Shown here: piece by piece, positions 22,882-33,847 of the stretch | Layout: every line of letters starts with the position of its first letter | Numbering within the stretch: position 1 is the first letter of the stretch | NCBI GenBank assembly: GCA_013054445.1 | Contig: JAAMPI010000465.1 | Coordinates: 1-36,653, forward strand | From: Cudoniella acicularis | Lineage: Eukaryota > Ascomycota > Leotiomycetes > Helotiales > Helotiaceae | Reading direction: 5' to 3' | DNA: 36,653 nucleotides | Position numbers and translations under genes: made by a program | Notes under the pieces: model-generated | Database searches by the model: none | What the model was told of the DNA's origin: nothing | The model's input: the letters and a program-made list of their open reading frames with translations, nothing else

Positions 22882-23075
22882 CAATGCTCGAGAGTTAGAG
22901 TGTATTGCAAGTATTATTTCAAAGGTGAAATCTCTTCCTGGATTTCCTCCCTCTCAAGGCGTTGGCGGTAGGATATCCAATGCTCAAGATATCAGAGTGT
23001 ATTGCAAGTATTGTTTCAAAGGTGGAATATCCTTCACTTCTCTCTTTCAACTCAATGCCTTGGCCGTAGGATATC
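22882..23075 (+). repeat. Head-to-tail duplication, units of 96 and 98 bases
   Basis: Unit 22882-22977 is followed directly by 22978-23075. Both start CAATGCTC, share TGTATTGCAAGTATT and TTTCAAAGGTG, and end GTAGGATATC. They differ by scattered substitutions and small indels, so the duplication is not recent. It lies just beyond the cue5 stop, likely in its 3' UTR. Confidence 0.85.
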
Positions 23076-23139
23076 ATAAGCTATGAACAAAACTCAGACT
23101 AGTCCAAGCCCCAAATAACCCACCCAAGTACCTGGACCT

Positions 23140-24629
23140 TTACGATTTGCCTGTCAATGTCTCATCTGCAATTTTGTCCTTGGTCCCAGTTGTCTCAGCC
23201 GGCTCCGGCTTTAGTGCTGGTTCACCAATGTTGTCAGCCATAGCCTCAGCAGCCGCCTTCTTCAATCTCTCCGCGTCATCCAACTTAATTTCCTTGCCTC
23301 CAACACGGTCCTTTGATTCTTTCTCATCTTCGCTATCCCCAAGGCTGAAAGGGTCATTTTCTGCTTCGCCGATGGGGCTTGGGTCAACTGCAGAAAGTGG
23401 TTGCCATTTACTTTGCTTGCCCGTTGATGATGGAATGTTTTCTTTAGCATCCATTCGGGGGGAAGTACGGTAAATATCCATATCCTCTATTGGGCGATTC
23501 TGGAACGAAACTTTGCGAGCGTCAGGAGCCCTAGGCGCAGCGGGAGTCGGCTTGAAGAGATCCGGGTTCGCAAGAGGACGAGTTGAGTGGCGAGCAGCAC
23601 CTAAAATTGTTAAATTATAATATTAAACACTGCATGGAGCACTTACTGCCATCGTCGTTGAGCTGGATACCAGCAAAATCGTCACTAAGAACGTGAGGAT
23701 CAGCATCATAGCGATTATAGTCGCCGCTCGGTCTACCGTCTCCACTTCTACGAGAGCGAGATGGCGCATTTGAGGCACCGTATCCTTGCGAAGAACCGCC
23801 TTCAATTTCATTTCCATCTCCATCAATCCTCTTCCTCAAGTTTGTAATCCAGCCATTAACCTTGCTCTGTGTTTCAAGAAATCCTTTCTTCAAATTCTCC
23901 TTAATAATTGGAAGATCATCATCGATAAAGCTGTGTTCCTCTTCGTACAATTCATTTGGCTTCAAGCCCGTCTGTTGTCTACCGCGCGGGTTTCCTCTGC
24001 TCGTAGTACGAGGCTCATATGATCCAGCACCCCCATAGTGTTCTGCCAGTTGACGAGCGTACTGCTCATCAGCTTCTAATTGTGACTGCGGGGTAGATCC
24101 AACACGCTGAGGAGTTGGTCGAGGAGGTTGAGGAGGGGGTATTTCATCTCGAACGGCGTCAGGATCGGTCATTTCTACAAGAGTTAGCTCATAGTTCATG
24201 ATCCTGAAGGCCAGTCCTACCTAGCAGAGCATTGAAAGCCGGTTCCACGCGTCCACCGCTTGCCCTCAAGACGGCTTTGACAACAGCTGCATCGATACTA
24301 GGAAAAGCTTCTTTCAAGGTGTTCTCGGCTTGCTGCTGAGGGCTTAGAGGGCGAGGAGGCTTTGGTGGAGGCACTTCCTCAACTGTTGCGGGCCTCGGGG
24401 CTGTGGGCGCATCAGTGCTGAGGACGCCAGATTCTTGGACATCATCGTCATCCATCTCTAATGGTCGAACTGTTGTTGGTGATTCTGCTCCAGATGAACT
24501 TCTAACCTAGATAAGAGAAACAAAGTCAATCAAAAGTTCGAGGATAGATTGAGACTCTTGCGCATGAATGCAATGTCCAAGAATGTATCAGCTTACTGGG
24601 CTATCCATGGATTTTGTTGGCGCAGACAT
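23140..24629 (-). CDS. cue5: Cue5-like ubiquitin-binding CUE protein, probable autophagy receptor
   Basis: In yeast Cue5 binds ubiquitinated aggregates by its CUE domain and Atg8 by an AIM, taking them to autophagy. Four exons: 24629-24597, 24506-24221, 24174-23647 and 23600-23140, 435 residues. The CUE domain is at about 70-110 (ENTLKEAFPSIDAAVVKAVL, with the conserved FP and the terminal LL), flanked by proline-rich PPPKPPRPLSP and PPPQPPRPTPQ. A conserved middle part (YEEEHSFIDDDLPIIKENL, then SKVNGWITNLRKRIDG) is typical of the fungal family. Near the C-terminus lies KWQPLSAV with W348 and L351, a W-x-x-L AIM in the same kind of place as in yeast Cue5. The tail is acidic and disordered. 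No membrane segment. Confidence 0.9.
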
Positions 24630-25532
24630 GTTGTTTAGTTTTGAAGTCCAGATACGGACAGACTGACGAAGGATTTAATGGCAAGGGACTGCGACTGCCC
24701 TTGGTTGAGATTCACCACTCTGGTGCCTAAAGTCTTCTGTCTTGTATGTGTTTGAGGAACGAATGTTCAGAGCTTCTGACGACGCATGTGCCAATGTGGC
24801 ACCCCGCCCGAGCTAAGATTGTGGCTAAGGAGGCTAACCTGTTTAGTCTAAAACGTCTCGGATGATGTATGGCATCACGTGTCTCGATAACCATTTCCAT
24901 TTCGCAATTCGCAACCCCTCCTGATAGCGTCTCATTTATTTTCTTCTGCTGTCCTGGGAAATCTTTGGTCTTTGCTTTTCTTTACTCTCACAGATGAGAA
25001 GCTCACTATCTCAGGCAGTCAAGACCATATTCAAAGGGCAAGTTTATGATTTGCTGTCTGTCCGCATGCCGCATGCTAGCCACTCTTCACGTCAGTACCT
25101 TTTCTTCTTTGAATCGCCTCTTTTCACGAAAAGTCCTTTTCCTCAAGCTCTTCAGCAAATACCCCTTCCAAAGTCCTCGATTTTTAGGGAAAATCCTACT
25201 CGAATCCATCTACTTGTCCGCTGCATGACTAGCTCTCCTGGTGCTAGTGCTTCCAATCTAAACACCACATAATTAATATAGCTAACACCCCTCTTCAGAG
25301 TTGCATACCTTGAAATGTTGTGATCAAATGGGAGTCCTGAGACTATGGTGAACAGTGGAATAGGTGCTCTCCGCAATTATCCAGCAGGAGCTGCGGAACA
25401 AGCTTCTCGAAGCTAAATTCAGCCAAACCTCGGCTCCACAGAAACTCTAATGGATTCTAGAGCCAAGTGCGAATATTACATCCAATCAGTTCATAAGTGG
25501 CCTTCGATTTCACACTTAGTCTTTTAAGTTTA
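24630..25532. promoter_or_regulatory. cue5 promoter and unassigned DNA
   Basis: CACGTG at 24876-24881 lies about 250 bases upstream of cue5. An ATG-led frame at 24994-25272 begins MRSSLSQAVKTIFKG and has a GC-AG type donor (GGCAAGT) at about 25038, so it might be a first exon of the small gene at 25533, but I cannot join the two in frame with confidence. Otherwise nothing seen. Confidence 0.35.
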
Positions 25533-25909
25533 ATGTTTAGATGGGGATCATTGCCTTTTTCGAGGGTGGTAAAGGAGGTGAAGTCACCTCTTCAATTCTA
25601 TAAGTCTCCAGTTGAGGGGTATAAGTTGGGTTGGAGAAAGACTGCAGAGCCTACCACGTTGGTGAGTCTTGCGGCAATGATCTTTGAACTCAATGTTGCG
25701 AATGGAGAAGAGCTTCCTGAGGGCTTGACATTAACTGGGTCAACTTTGAAGGCTGCGCTTAGAGGTAAGATCTCCTTCCGTGGAAAACTTTTATGCCCTT
25801 GTGGAATATTTGCTAATTTGTCTTAGGTCTCAATCCCATCACTAGAAAAGCCCTTGGTTCTACATTGCAAACAATTGGAAACTTACTCGGCATCACTGAT
25901 TCCAGCTGA
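25533..25909 (+). CDS. Small unknown protein, two exons
   Basis: Exons 25533-25764 and 25827-25909, 104 residues. The intron has GTAAGA, a GCTAATTT branch site and CTTAG, and the frame continues on both sides, which makes a real gene likely. It begins MFRWGSLPFSRVVKEV, has a middle part FYKSPVEGYKLGWRK and a helical end (LKAALRGLNPITRKAL, TLQTIGNLLGITDSS). No signal peptide, membrane helix or known motif. The start is uncertain: TTTAG directly before could be an acceptor, and upstream exons may exist. Confidence 0.55.
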
Positions 25910-26535
25910 GCTATTACAGTAACAGACGATAGAATATGAATTTCGCTCTCTGTATATAGTTTCATTCTGAGTACGTAAACCGGGTTATGAAATAATTGTA
26001 GGCATGATTCACGACGATCTTTTAGCTAGGTATTTTTAAAACTGAATCAAAGATAATAGCTTTTCTTCTCAGTGGCTATGGAATATGAAAGGTCTTGTAG
26101 TCTTCTCAAGTGCAAGTGCAAGTGCTTCTGTTCAATTACATACTCGCGGAAATATTAAGTGCGAGTGTCGAACCCGGCTCTCTCTTCGCTCCTTCCGTTG
26201 AAGTACGGCGATCCCCAAGAGCAACTTCCAACACATTAAAGTGTCCTCACCCTCGCACCTGCCTTCGGAGATTTTGTCTTCCCTCGGCAACTGAGAAGAC
26301 CTAAAATCCTTTTCCTCCCCTCCTTTCTTCTCCCAACCCAACAAAAAATACTTCACTTGCACAGAATCGTTACCACTGATACCACTCACTCACTTTGCTC
26401 ACAATCATTACCAAAACAATACACACACTCGCTATTTACACATCTATTACAACAACAGCTTACGGAGCTTACTAACCAACCGACAGTCTATGCTCTGAAT
26501 CTGCTACTTCATCAGTGCAGCTCAACGCAAGCACA
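25910..26535. other. Intergenic and leader of the 26536 gene
   Basis: The last about 200 bases are CA/CT-rich, like a fungal 5' leader. A minus-strand frame at 26132-26389 has no support. Confidence 0.4.
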
Positions 26536-27959
26536 ATGGGCAACTCCGTCTCGACCGATACCTACCTCTCAAAAAGCCCATGTTCCGCCCGCAACATCAC
26601 AGTAATCAACCCATTTCTTGTCCCTTTCTATTAAACCCCTCCTCTAATTAATCGAGGGGAAGTTTCACCCTCTTGGCCTCCCTCTTCTCACTCGAAAAAG
26701 CATAGTGCTAATTTATTGAAGTGGCAATTCATCCACAACAATGGTGTTCTCCCATCCTCCTACGCGCAATGCCCGGACGCTCAAGCAATTCTCGACCACC
26801 ATTGTTGCGATGACTTCACCTGCCATCCAAACACGTGGTTCGATAAAGAGTTTTCCAGATACGGACTGGATAATTGGGATGGTTTGGGAAGTCCATATCC
26901 AGGCGAAGTTCCCGATAACAACTGGTCTTGCTTGAAACTGTACCATGGCGGAAAATTGGATTTGAACATTACTCTTGTGGATAAGAGGGAGGTTAATGTG
27001 GTGCCAACTCCGCCAGTGGAGGCGATGGCTGATAAATTGGTGCACCCACAATCTTTGCCAATACGCAAACCTCCTGATATTTTGGAAGAGCGTGCAGAGA
27101 ACATACTTACACTGAAGCCAGAAGGGATTTCTCAAGCCACTCGCGCTCGCCTTGTGCCACATCCACCCCCTTCGATCCGTCCGAAGCCTCCTATTTTACC
27201 GAAAAGTGCCAATGAGGCGGTTGAAGTGAAAAATTTAGGAGTAGCTTTTTCCAGTGATCCCACAGATTCTATGCCGATCTCGACTCTTGAATCGTTCCCA
27301 ACTTTGTCCGACAATTTTCTCGGCGGCTTCCTTGCGAACATAGGTCGGAAAGTGTACTTTGGTCTTTTTGGTTCAATAACAGTTCCTGAGGATGAGGAGG
27401 ATGACGTGGAAGAATTCTTCGAGGAAATTATTAAAGAGTTAGAAAACAATTCAACGATGTCTGTGATTAAACACATCACCCTCACCCACTTCACCCAAAT
27501 CATACCGAGCCCCGCAAGGTCAATTTCGAGTCAACATATCAACCCAGAAAAACTCCAGCAAAAGAGTGAGACTGCTCAACGTCAAAAGCGAACCCTTATC
27601 CAAGTGCCTCGCCCTACGGAACCAGTTACACTCCCAGAAAAGAAAGTACAGCACGCAGCAGAACTGACAGCAATCCACCTGGCCGACGGGTTTCAAAAAA
27701 GCAACTCGTCCGCCTCGATAATCTTACAGACTATGCAACCCAAGAGGCACTTCCCAGATACAAGCCCCATGCTCCTGCACGCCACCGCTTTAAGGATAAT
27801 GAAGAGGAGAATGCATGGAGCCCCATCCTTCACTTCCTCTATAACATAGGGGTCTTCTTTAGTCCGTTTCTTGTTGTTTGCTTCTGCGTGATGGTAATAG
27901 TATATTTGAACAGGCTGACTCGGGCGAGGGATATTGAAATGTCAATGAGACAGAACTGA
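26536..27959 (+). CDS. Unknown protein, possible C-terminal membrane anchor
   Basis: Not recognised. Exon 1 (26536-26601) starts MGNSVSTD, which fits an N-myristoylation signal. The intron 26602-26721 ends TGCTAATTTATTGAAG. Exon 2 codes a Cys-containing region (SSYAQCPDAQ, HHCCDDFTCHP), a proline-rich part and an acidic run (EDEEDDVEEFFEE). From there two ends are possible. Reading straight on gives a stop at 27849 (397 residues). If an intron from GTGAGA at 27566 to TACAG at 27651 (or AAAAG at 27642) is removed, the frame changes to one coding RVSKKQLVRLDNLTDY and then a strong membrane helix (NIGVFFSPFLVVCFCVMVIV) followed by basic residues, stop at 27957-27959 (about 405 residues). I prefer the second because such a helix with a basic flank is unlikely by chance. 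Confidence 0.55.
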
Positions 27960-28904
27960 GTACGCATGAGGCTTACGGAGGAGAGGGGACAAAAGGGAGC
28001 GACTGCGAGCGAGAAGTATACCAAATGGTATCCTGTTTGCAGCGCGATGAAGCACGTTGTTTAAGGGCAGTCTAGAGGGTTATGTTTTTAACCTGTACAG
28101 TAGAACTGCAGTTGGCACACTGCACAGCGGATCATTAACCACCACTTGTTGAATAAGCAGCGTATGGAATATCATTCTAATGACACGCTTTGTTTGAAGT
28201 GCTAAACCCGTGAAAAAGTGAAATATACTTGCAAGTCAAGACAAGTGAAGAGTTGAAAGCTTGATACAGGAACATGTGGGAAACAAGAAAGAAAAAAGCA
28301 CTATGAATACGAGTCGAAGCATATTAAACCAAAAAAAGTGATCAATTACTGTACTTGTAGTATGTATGTATATATTCCATCCATCCATCAATTGCCACGT
28401 AAATATACACATATATCCTGCTCCCTCCTTCCTAACCTAACCAAAAACAAAAAAAACAAATGAAAAACAAAACAAACGTTGCGCGTGGAGAAGTCTCTTT
28501 TCTTGTCTCAAGAGCGTGACGTGACTGTGGATATTGAAGAAGCCTCTTTCAATAAAGTGTTCTAATACAGGTAGGTAGGTGCGCCTTTGCTTACTCGCTC
28601 TTCGGTCGTTTCTCTTTCCTTTCTTTGTACAGGAACGATGGATTGATGGATTAATCCAGAAAAAAAATTGCCTGTCCCAATGCCAAAAAACAACCACACT
28701 ATGAAATTGACGCGCTCCGCTCTTCTCCCCTCTTCTCTTCATTTTTCCCACGCACAGCCAGCTGTCTGTCGATTGTTTTGACCGCCGTTCTGTTTGGGGG
28801 AGGGTTGTATGCAATAATAAAAATAGATAACACCAATATCCCTATTTGTCGATTGAAATATTTTCGACTGAGCAACATTGACAACGCCTAATTAAGTTCT
28901 TTCA
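27960..28904. other. Intergenic between convergent genes
   Basis: About 950 AT-rich bases, likely the 3' UTR of both neighbours. Frames at 28437-28884 (-) are low-complexity and unsupported. Confidence 0.45.
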
Positions 28905-31301
28905 TTAATGTTCGTAGCCTGCTCCACGTTGCCAAGGACTAATTAAGGGTTAGCTTTGCTTTCAAAAATAAAGTTGCAGGTCTTACCTGGGATTATTTTG
29001 CGCTCTGTATCCTCCCGCTGGACTCGCATTGTTTTGCGACCTGTAACCTCCTGAAAGATTCGACGTTGATGAATTGTCCCGGTATGGTGCCGGTGATACA
29101 TTCTGCGATCTGTTGTTGATCAGAGGTAGGTCGCTGTTCGGTCGGCTCTCAGCCTGATACACCCCTCGTGGGCTGTCTTGGTATTGAGGAGGTGCACCAC
29201 GTCCTCCTTGACCCGCTGGGAACAAAGGAACAGAAGGATCAACAGGCGAAAGAGGAGGGTTTCCGTAGTTGTGTCCAGAGTTGGCTGTTGATGGTGGAAG
29301 AGGCATGTTGGCTGGATGACGTAGAGAATCAGAGGACCATGATGCATTGTCTTCATCCAAGTCGAGGTTGTGCTTGTACCCACCCTTAATATCACCGCGA
29401 GCAGTGGCTCCCAAAGCATCCAATTCTGTCGTCAATTGTGTTTGAGACTTGATGAACGAAGCTCTGTCATCGCTCATTGGTTGATATCGAGTATCGGGAT
29501 TTTTCCTAATGAAAGCAAACGTTGTGGCGATGATAACAAGAATGAGCAGTACAAGGGAAAAGGCTGCGTTGAAGATGAAGAATAAAACTCCCATAATACC
29601 GGTAGCGAGTGCTGGTTGGTTGAAAACACCGGTGAAAACTAGGAGAAAGATCGCGTTCAAAAAGTTCATGGCACAAATAGCAATGTTGAAGACGTTGGTG
29701 CTCTTGTCCATCCATGGTCGAATAACACTAGCTCCAATCAAGGCAATAGCCTCAATCAAAACAAGTGCAATAGCTTGAACTGTTCCGGAATTTTGTCCGA
29801 ATGCGACGAACATACCCTTGATCAGGATGTAAATCAACATCGGGAGGATGAAGTAATAGGCCGTTGCTCTAAACTGAACATAGAGGAATCCCCACTTGTT
29901 GAGAGCAGCTGGGTCGGAATACAAGATGTAGGCGGGGTTCTTGTGCATTTCAACCGAACGCTTAGCAATTCGAACAACCTTCATAGCAGCCCAGGCGAGT
30001 GTTCCAGTCATTCCAAAGAAAAAGAAGATGGCAAGAACGACCTCAGCTGGAGAATCCCTTTGAGTGAACTCCCACAAGCAGAGAATGGTCATTTGTGGAT
30101 AACCAATAAGAACCATGCGAAACATGATACCCTTAAGAACAGTGAACCATCCATTTCGGAAGTCTTGGAATTTATCGTTCTTCATCCACTTCGATTTTAC
30201 AGCAAGTTCGCAGAACCCCTTGAACAAGGAAACGAAGATAATTGTGAAAACGATGAAGATGCAGAAGAAGGCGAGACCGGTCAAGAAGAGGTTCGTCGAT
30301 TCGATTTCAGCCCTGAATGCAACTCGATCAATTCCCTTGACAATGTAGGTACCGGAGTCTGTGGTAGTGGCAGCTGCGTTGTTGCTACGACCGTATAGCA
30401 TTTCGTGAGCTCGGGTAAGTAGTTTGATGGTGTGGTCAACGCCTCGTTTGCCGACCATACCCAAGGCACGCTTCTGGACCTGCACGGAGGTAGTGGTAAG
30501 TGTGTTTAGGAGGGTAGCTGGAGTTCCTCCAGTTGCCCGCTGGTACCATGTCGCAATATTCTGCATGAAATCGACCTCGATGATACCCATAGTCCAGTCG
30601 AAATTCTGAGTCCACGATTGGACAACGGGTGGTAGCGGTACAGCAGTCAATCCAACAATGGCTTGAGCCTGGAAATATCCGAAAAGAGAGAGAGCGTTGG
30701 CGGCAACGTGAGCGGCGGTATTCGAATGTCCGAGACCTGACGTAACGGCAGATGCAACCAGAGCCAAACCCGCAACGACAGCAGTAGCCCATCCTACACC
30801 TTTCTGATCGACAGTCTTTCCGTTGGACAGCTCAGCCTCGACACAAGCCACACTAACGAGCGGATTCGCGGTTGTGTTGATCAGGATCTGGAACTTCAAA
30901 TCTATGTCAGGTACGGCGTATGCGATACCTGGAATCTGGTTTGTGACTGATGATGGAAGAACCACATTGGAGTCGATCTCCAGTTGTCCTGTAGCCATGG
31001 GGCACATTCCCGCGAGGTCCTTGCTCGTACACGGATCGAGCGCGCTCTTGTAGATACTGGCACCATATGCAAGAACATTAACTTGGAACGACACATTTCC
31101 TTGCACCGAAGAGACACCAAGAATATCGAAAGCAAGAGAATTATTATCGGGAGTAAAGGTGACATGGAACAAACTGGCCGTCAAACTGGAGTTATCCTGG
31201 CAGGAGTTGAGCGATTTCGACTCGATGATTCGGATGGCGGAAGCGCCTGAAAGGAAGGTTGTCAAACAGACAAAGGGCGTTAATAGTGACGAGAACCTCA
31301 T
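28905..31301 (-). CDS. TRP-like/FLC family membrane protein
   Basis: Related to yeast Flc1-3 and fission yeast Pkd2, proteins of ER/plasma membrane linked to FAD transport, calcium and cell-wall upkeep. Exon 1 is 31301-28987 and exon 2 is 28938-28905, 782 residues. It has a signal peptide (MRFSSLLTPFVCLTTF, cleavage after SGASA), an ML-like lumenal domain with paired Cys, then about nine hydrophobic helices of the TRP-like domain (TGLAFFCIFIVFTIIF, VVLAIFFFFGMTGTLAW, YYFILPMLIYILI, AICAMNFLNAIFLLV and others) and a disordered cytosolic tail. The last intron has GTAAGA, branch GCTAACC and TTAATTAG; splicing gives the end NNPSPWQRGAGYEH, while reading through stops at once with NNPR at 28983. 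The spliced end is preferred because all three intron signals are strong. I cannot tell which FLC paralogue it is. Confidence 0.92.
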
Positions 31302-33847
31302 GATGGCGGTTGAGTATCGACGAGTGCCGTCGCGGCGAGGAGGAGAATGTTGGTGTTGTCCCGGGCTCCCGACTCAATCACGATGAGACCGAGATGTGTG
31401 GATCCGGGGTACGTAAACGTAGACGCAGTCTTCTGCTTGAATGGTGGTCGTAGTCGTCTTCGATCGAGGGAAGCTCACGAGTGTTTCTTTGATGGGAAAT
31501 GGAAGTTAGGGAGGGAGCGATTTGGTGGACGTTGTCGTTGTCGTTGTTCAGCCACTGTTCCTAAATGTCTCCAAAAGCCGGCTGGGAGCGATCGAATGAC
31601 GACGGCTGGGGAACGGAGAGGTGCTGGGGCGACAAGAATTCGCAGGACGGTGAGTTTTCCAGCTCACAAACGAGAGAGATTGCGATGCGCCAAAGTCGAA
31701 GATCGAGAACGAGAGAGATCGACGAAAATGCGAGGAGCGGCGGTGACGGCGATATGTTTATTTGTTTGGTGGTGAAGGGGGGGCGAGTGAAGATTGAAGG
31801 GCGAGGGCGAGAGGGATCGAGCGAGGGAGTACGCACGGCGTGCGCAGCAGCAGCGAGTTGGAGCGCGAGCTTCCTGCCTGGTACGAAGAGCGCGTAGGGG
31901 GGAGTACGGCGGGTTGCGGTGGCCAGAGTGTGCCAAAGGTGCAAGTCGTCAGCTTGTCTTAAATCCTGTTTACAAAGTATGGGGGGATACGGGGGAGAGC
32001 TGAGAGCATGCTTATCCAGGTGTCCCAGCTCCGCCGGCACGCCAAGAGCTGAGCAATTCAGAGCAGAACATCAAGAAACGTTGCAAATGGAGGCCCTCAA
32101 AGCCCAATGCGGCAAGGCCGTTAAAGTCTTTTAGAAGGCATTACTTCATATTGCCAAGGTACCTAGGTAGCTGGTGTTTACTTTAAGTATCTCATAGCAG
32201 CTTCCAGGTGAGGGTACTTCACCCCTAAATATTTAGCTTATGTTGGCAGACAGAACAGTAAGATGAAGCCAAGACGAGGGGAAATACGAGATTCGCAATA
32301 AACGCTAACCCCTTATCGGTGTCATTTCGTATTCCGTATTCCGACAAAAATCATCTCCGGCTACCCTATTATTATTCTACAAGCAGCGCTCCTACAAGTT
32401 CCCTCTCGCTCTCTCGCTCTCTCGCTCTCTCGCTCTCACAGCCACTGCCACTGCCATTCATCACTTGGATTTGTTTCTGGTCGTCGCGACAATACCGTCA
32501 CTGGATGAATGACAATGGGTGGGTTTCTGCGATTCGTACCACATCTGAAGTTCCAAGACCATGGGCCTGTGGGCACTCTGGGCTCTGGAACAAGTTGCGT
32601 CTTGATCATCTCTTCTCGGTGTTTTCAGTGGTCAGGCGTGGCAATTTGCTACCTACAAGGGCCCCAAGGGCCCCAAGGGCACTTTTTTTTTTTTTGCACA
32701 GCCTACCGGATCAACCACGACCCAAATCATTGCCCGCCCACAGACGCCGCGCCGGTGAGACCACAGTCCACGACTGCTGGATCCTCGTGCTGCTGAGTTG
32801 TGAGTTGTGGCGGGCCGCCAGTTTCCAAATATAACCACAAGCTTCCTGATTGGAATGTGAAGCCTGTCACCGTTTTCACCTTACTGGGCTGGATTCAATG
32901 TCTTATATACGCCGTATACGGGCCTCATCTGATAACCGTTAGCGTGTCACCATCGAGATGGCACTCCTTGAAGCCTCCTTCAAAATCATTCCATCGAGCT
33001 TCAAATTGATTTTTTTTTTTGCGCCACATCTGCCATCTTGCGACGACGTGCCCACGGCTGGGCTGCGGGTACCTGAGTGCTGTGACATGACATGGTCTGA
33101 AAAAATTCGAGGCAACGCATGAAGTGAAAGATGTCATTTTCTCCGATCGCTTGGGTTGCTCAAACCTTGGATCGCCCCGGATGAAGCATCAAATGCTTCA
33201 GACTTGCCGACAAAAGAACCATTTGTTCATTTCATCGCAAATTCACTGGCCAATGCAGGTGAATGCAGTTTCCGATCCGAAAAACACATGCTCCAGAATG
33301 CCGCGATGAGCCTTAATTCATCTCTTCCCCATGTTCTTGTTCCTAAATTGCGGTCGATCATCCAGATGAAAGCTGCAACTTTATTTCGGTATTTTTAGTT
33401 TAGTTCTTGGCTCTGGAAAGGCCGCGTCCCGCATCATGTGACCATGAATTTTATGTTGCGACTTGAGAGAGAGACAAGCAAACATGAGATTTAAGAAAGG
33501 CGAGTGGAAATGCTGCGGAATGCACGAAATGATTGAGTTCAGAAGGAAGTTATTCGGCTGGCGGTTGAGCTTTCTCCCGGTCCATCCGAACTGGACGGAA
33601 CAACTCGAATTAGAGTAAATATGAAGGAAGCCACTTGGAAATTCAAAAGATGGGATTCTCACAAGTACAAAATCTCTTTGTTTCGATTGCGCGACCTCAT
33701 GAAAAATACCCACAACTCTCTCAAGCTAACCTGAAGGTCTCACTAACCTTACCGGTATCCCGAAATAATTCACGATAACCGCAATCTCGTCAACCCAACC
33801 TCTACCCCTCCCTCACCCCTCACATATCTCTACACACGTACCACAAC
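31302..33847. promoter_or_regulatory. Long divergent intergenic region
   Basis: 2.5 kb between the FLC gene (-) and the thioesterase (+). The left 600 bases are rich in GA on the plus strand (CT on the FLC strand) and are probably its leader and promoter. Many frames of 60-170 codons cross here on both strands, but they are low-complexity or arbitrary. Poly-T at 32683-32695 and at about 33011-33020, and a CTCTCGCT repeat at 32403, are present. No gene supported. Confidence 0.45.
32403..32437 (+). repeat. CTCTCGCT microsatellite
   Basis: Four units of the 8-base repeat CTCTCGCT plus a partial one in the intergenic region. Confidence 0.8.

Larger units (their letters stand above)
21866..23139. 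promoter_or_regulatory. pho81 promoter region and cue5 3' flank
   Basis: About 1.27 kb. GC-rich frames at 21950-22540 on both strands are overlapping, start at random places and look like nothing known. It holds two CACGTG sites, a CCAAT motif (about 22759-22763) and a tandem duplication, each listed apart. Confidence 0.5.

Noticed and set aside
22882..23075. Tandem repeat as part of a CRISPR array or transposon end
   Set aside because: Only two adjacent units without spacers, no inverted repeats and no transposase; the host is a fungus.
31561..32040. Minus-strand frame of 159 codons upstream of the FLC gene
   Set aside because: Pro/Ser/Arg-rich composition arises from the CT-rich leader; no motif and no support.
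32319..32834. Plus-strand frame of 171 codons
   Set aside because: It runs through a CTCTCGCT microsatellite and a poly-T run (Phe run), typical of chance frames.
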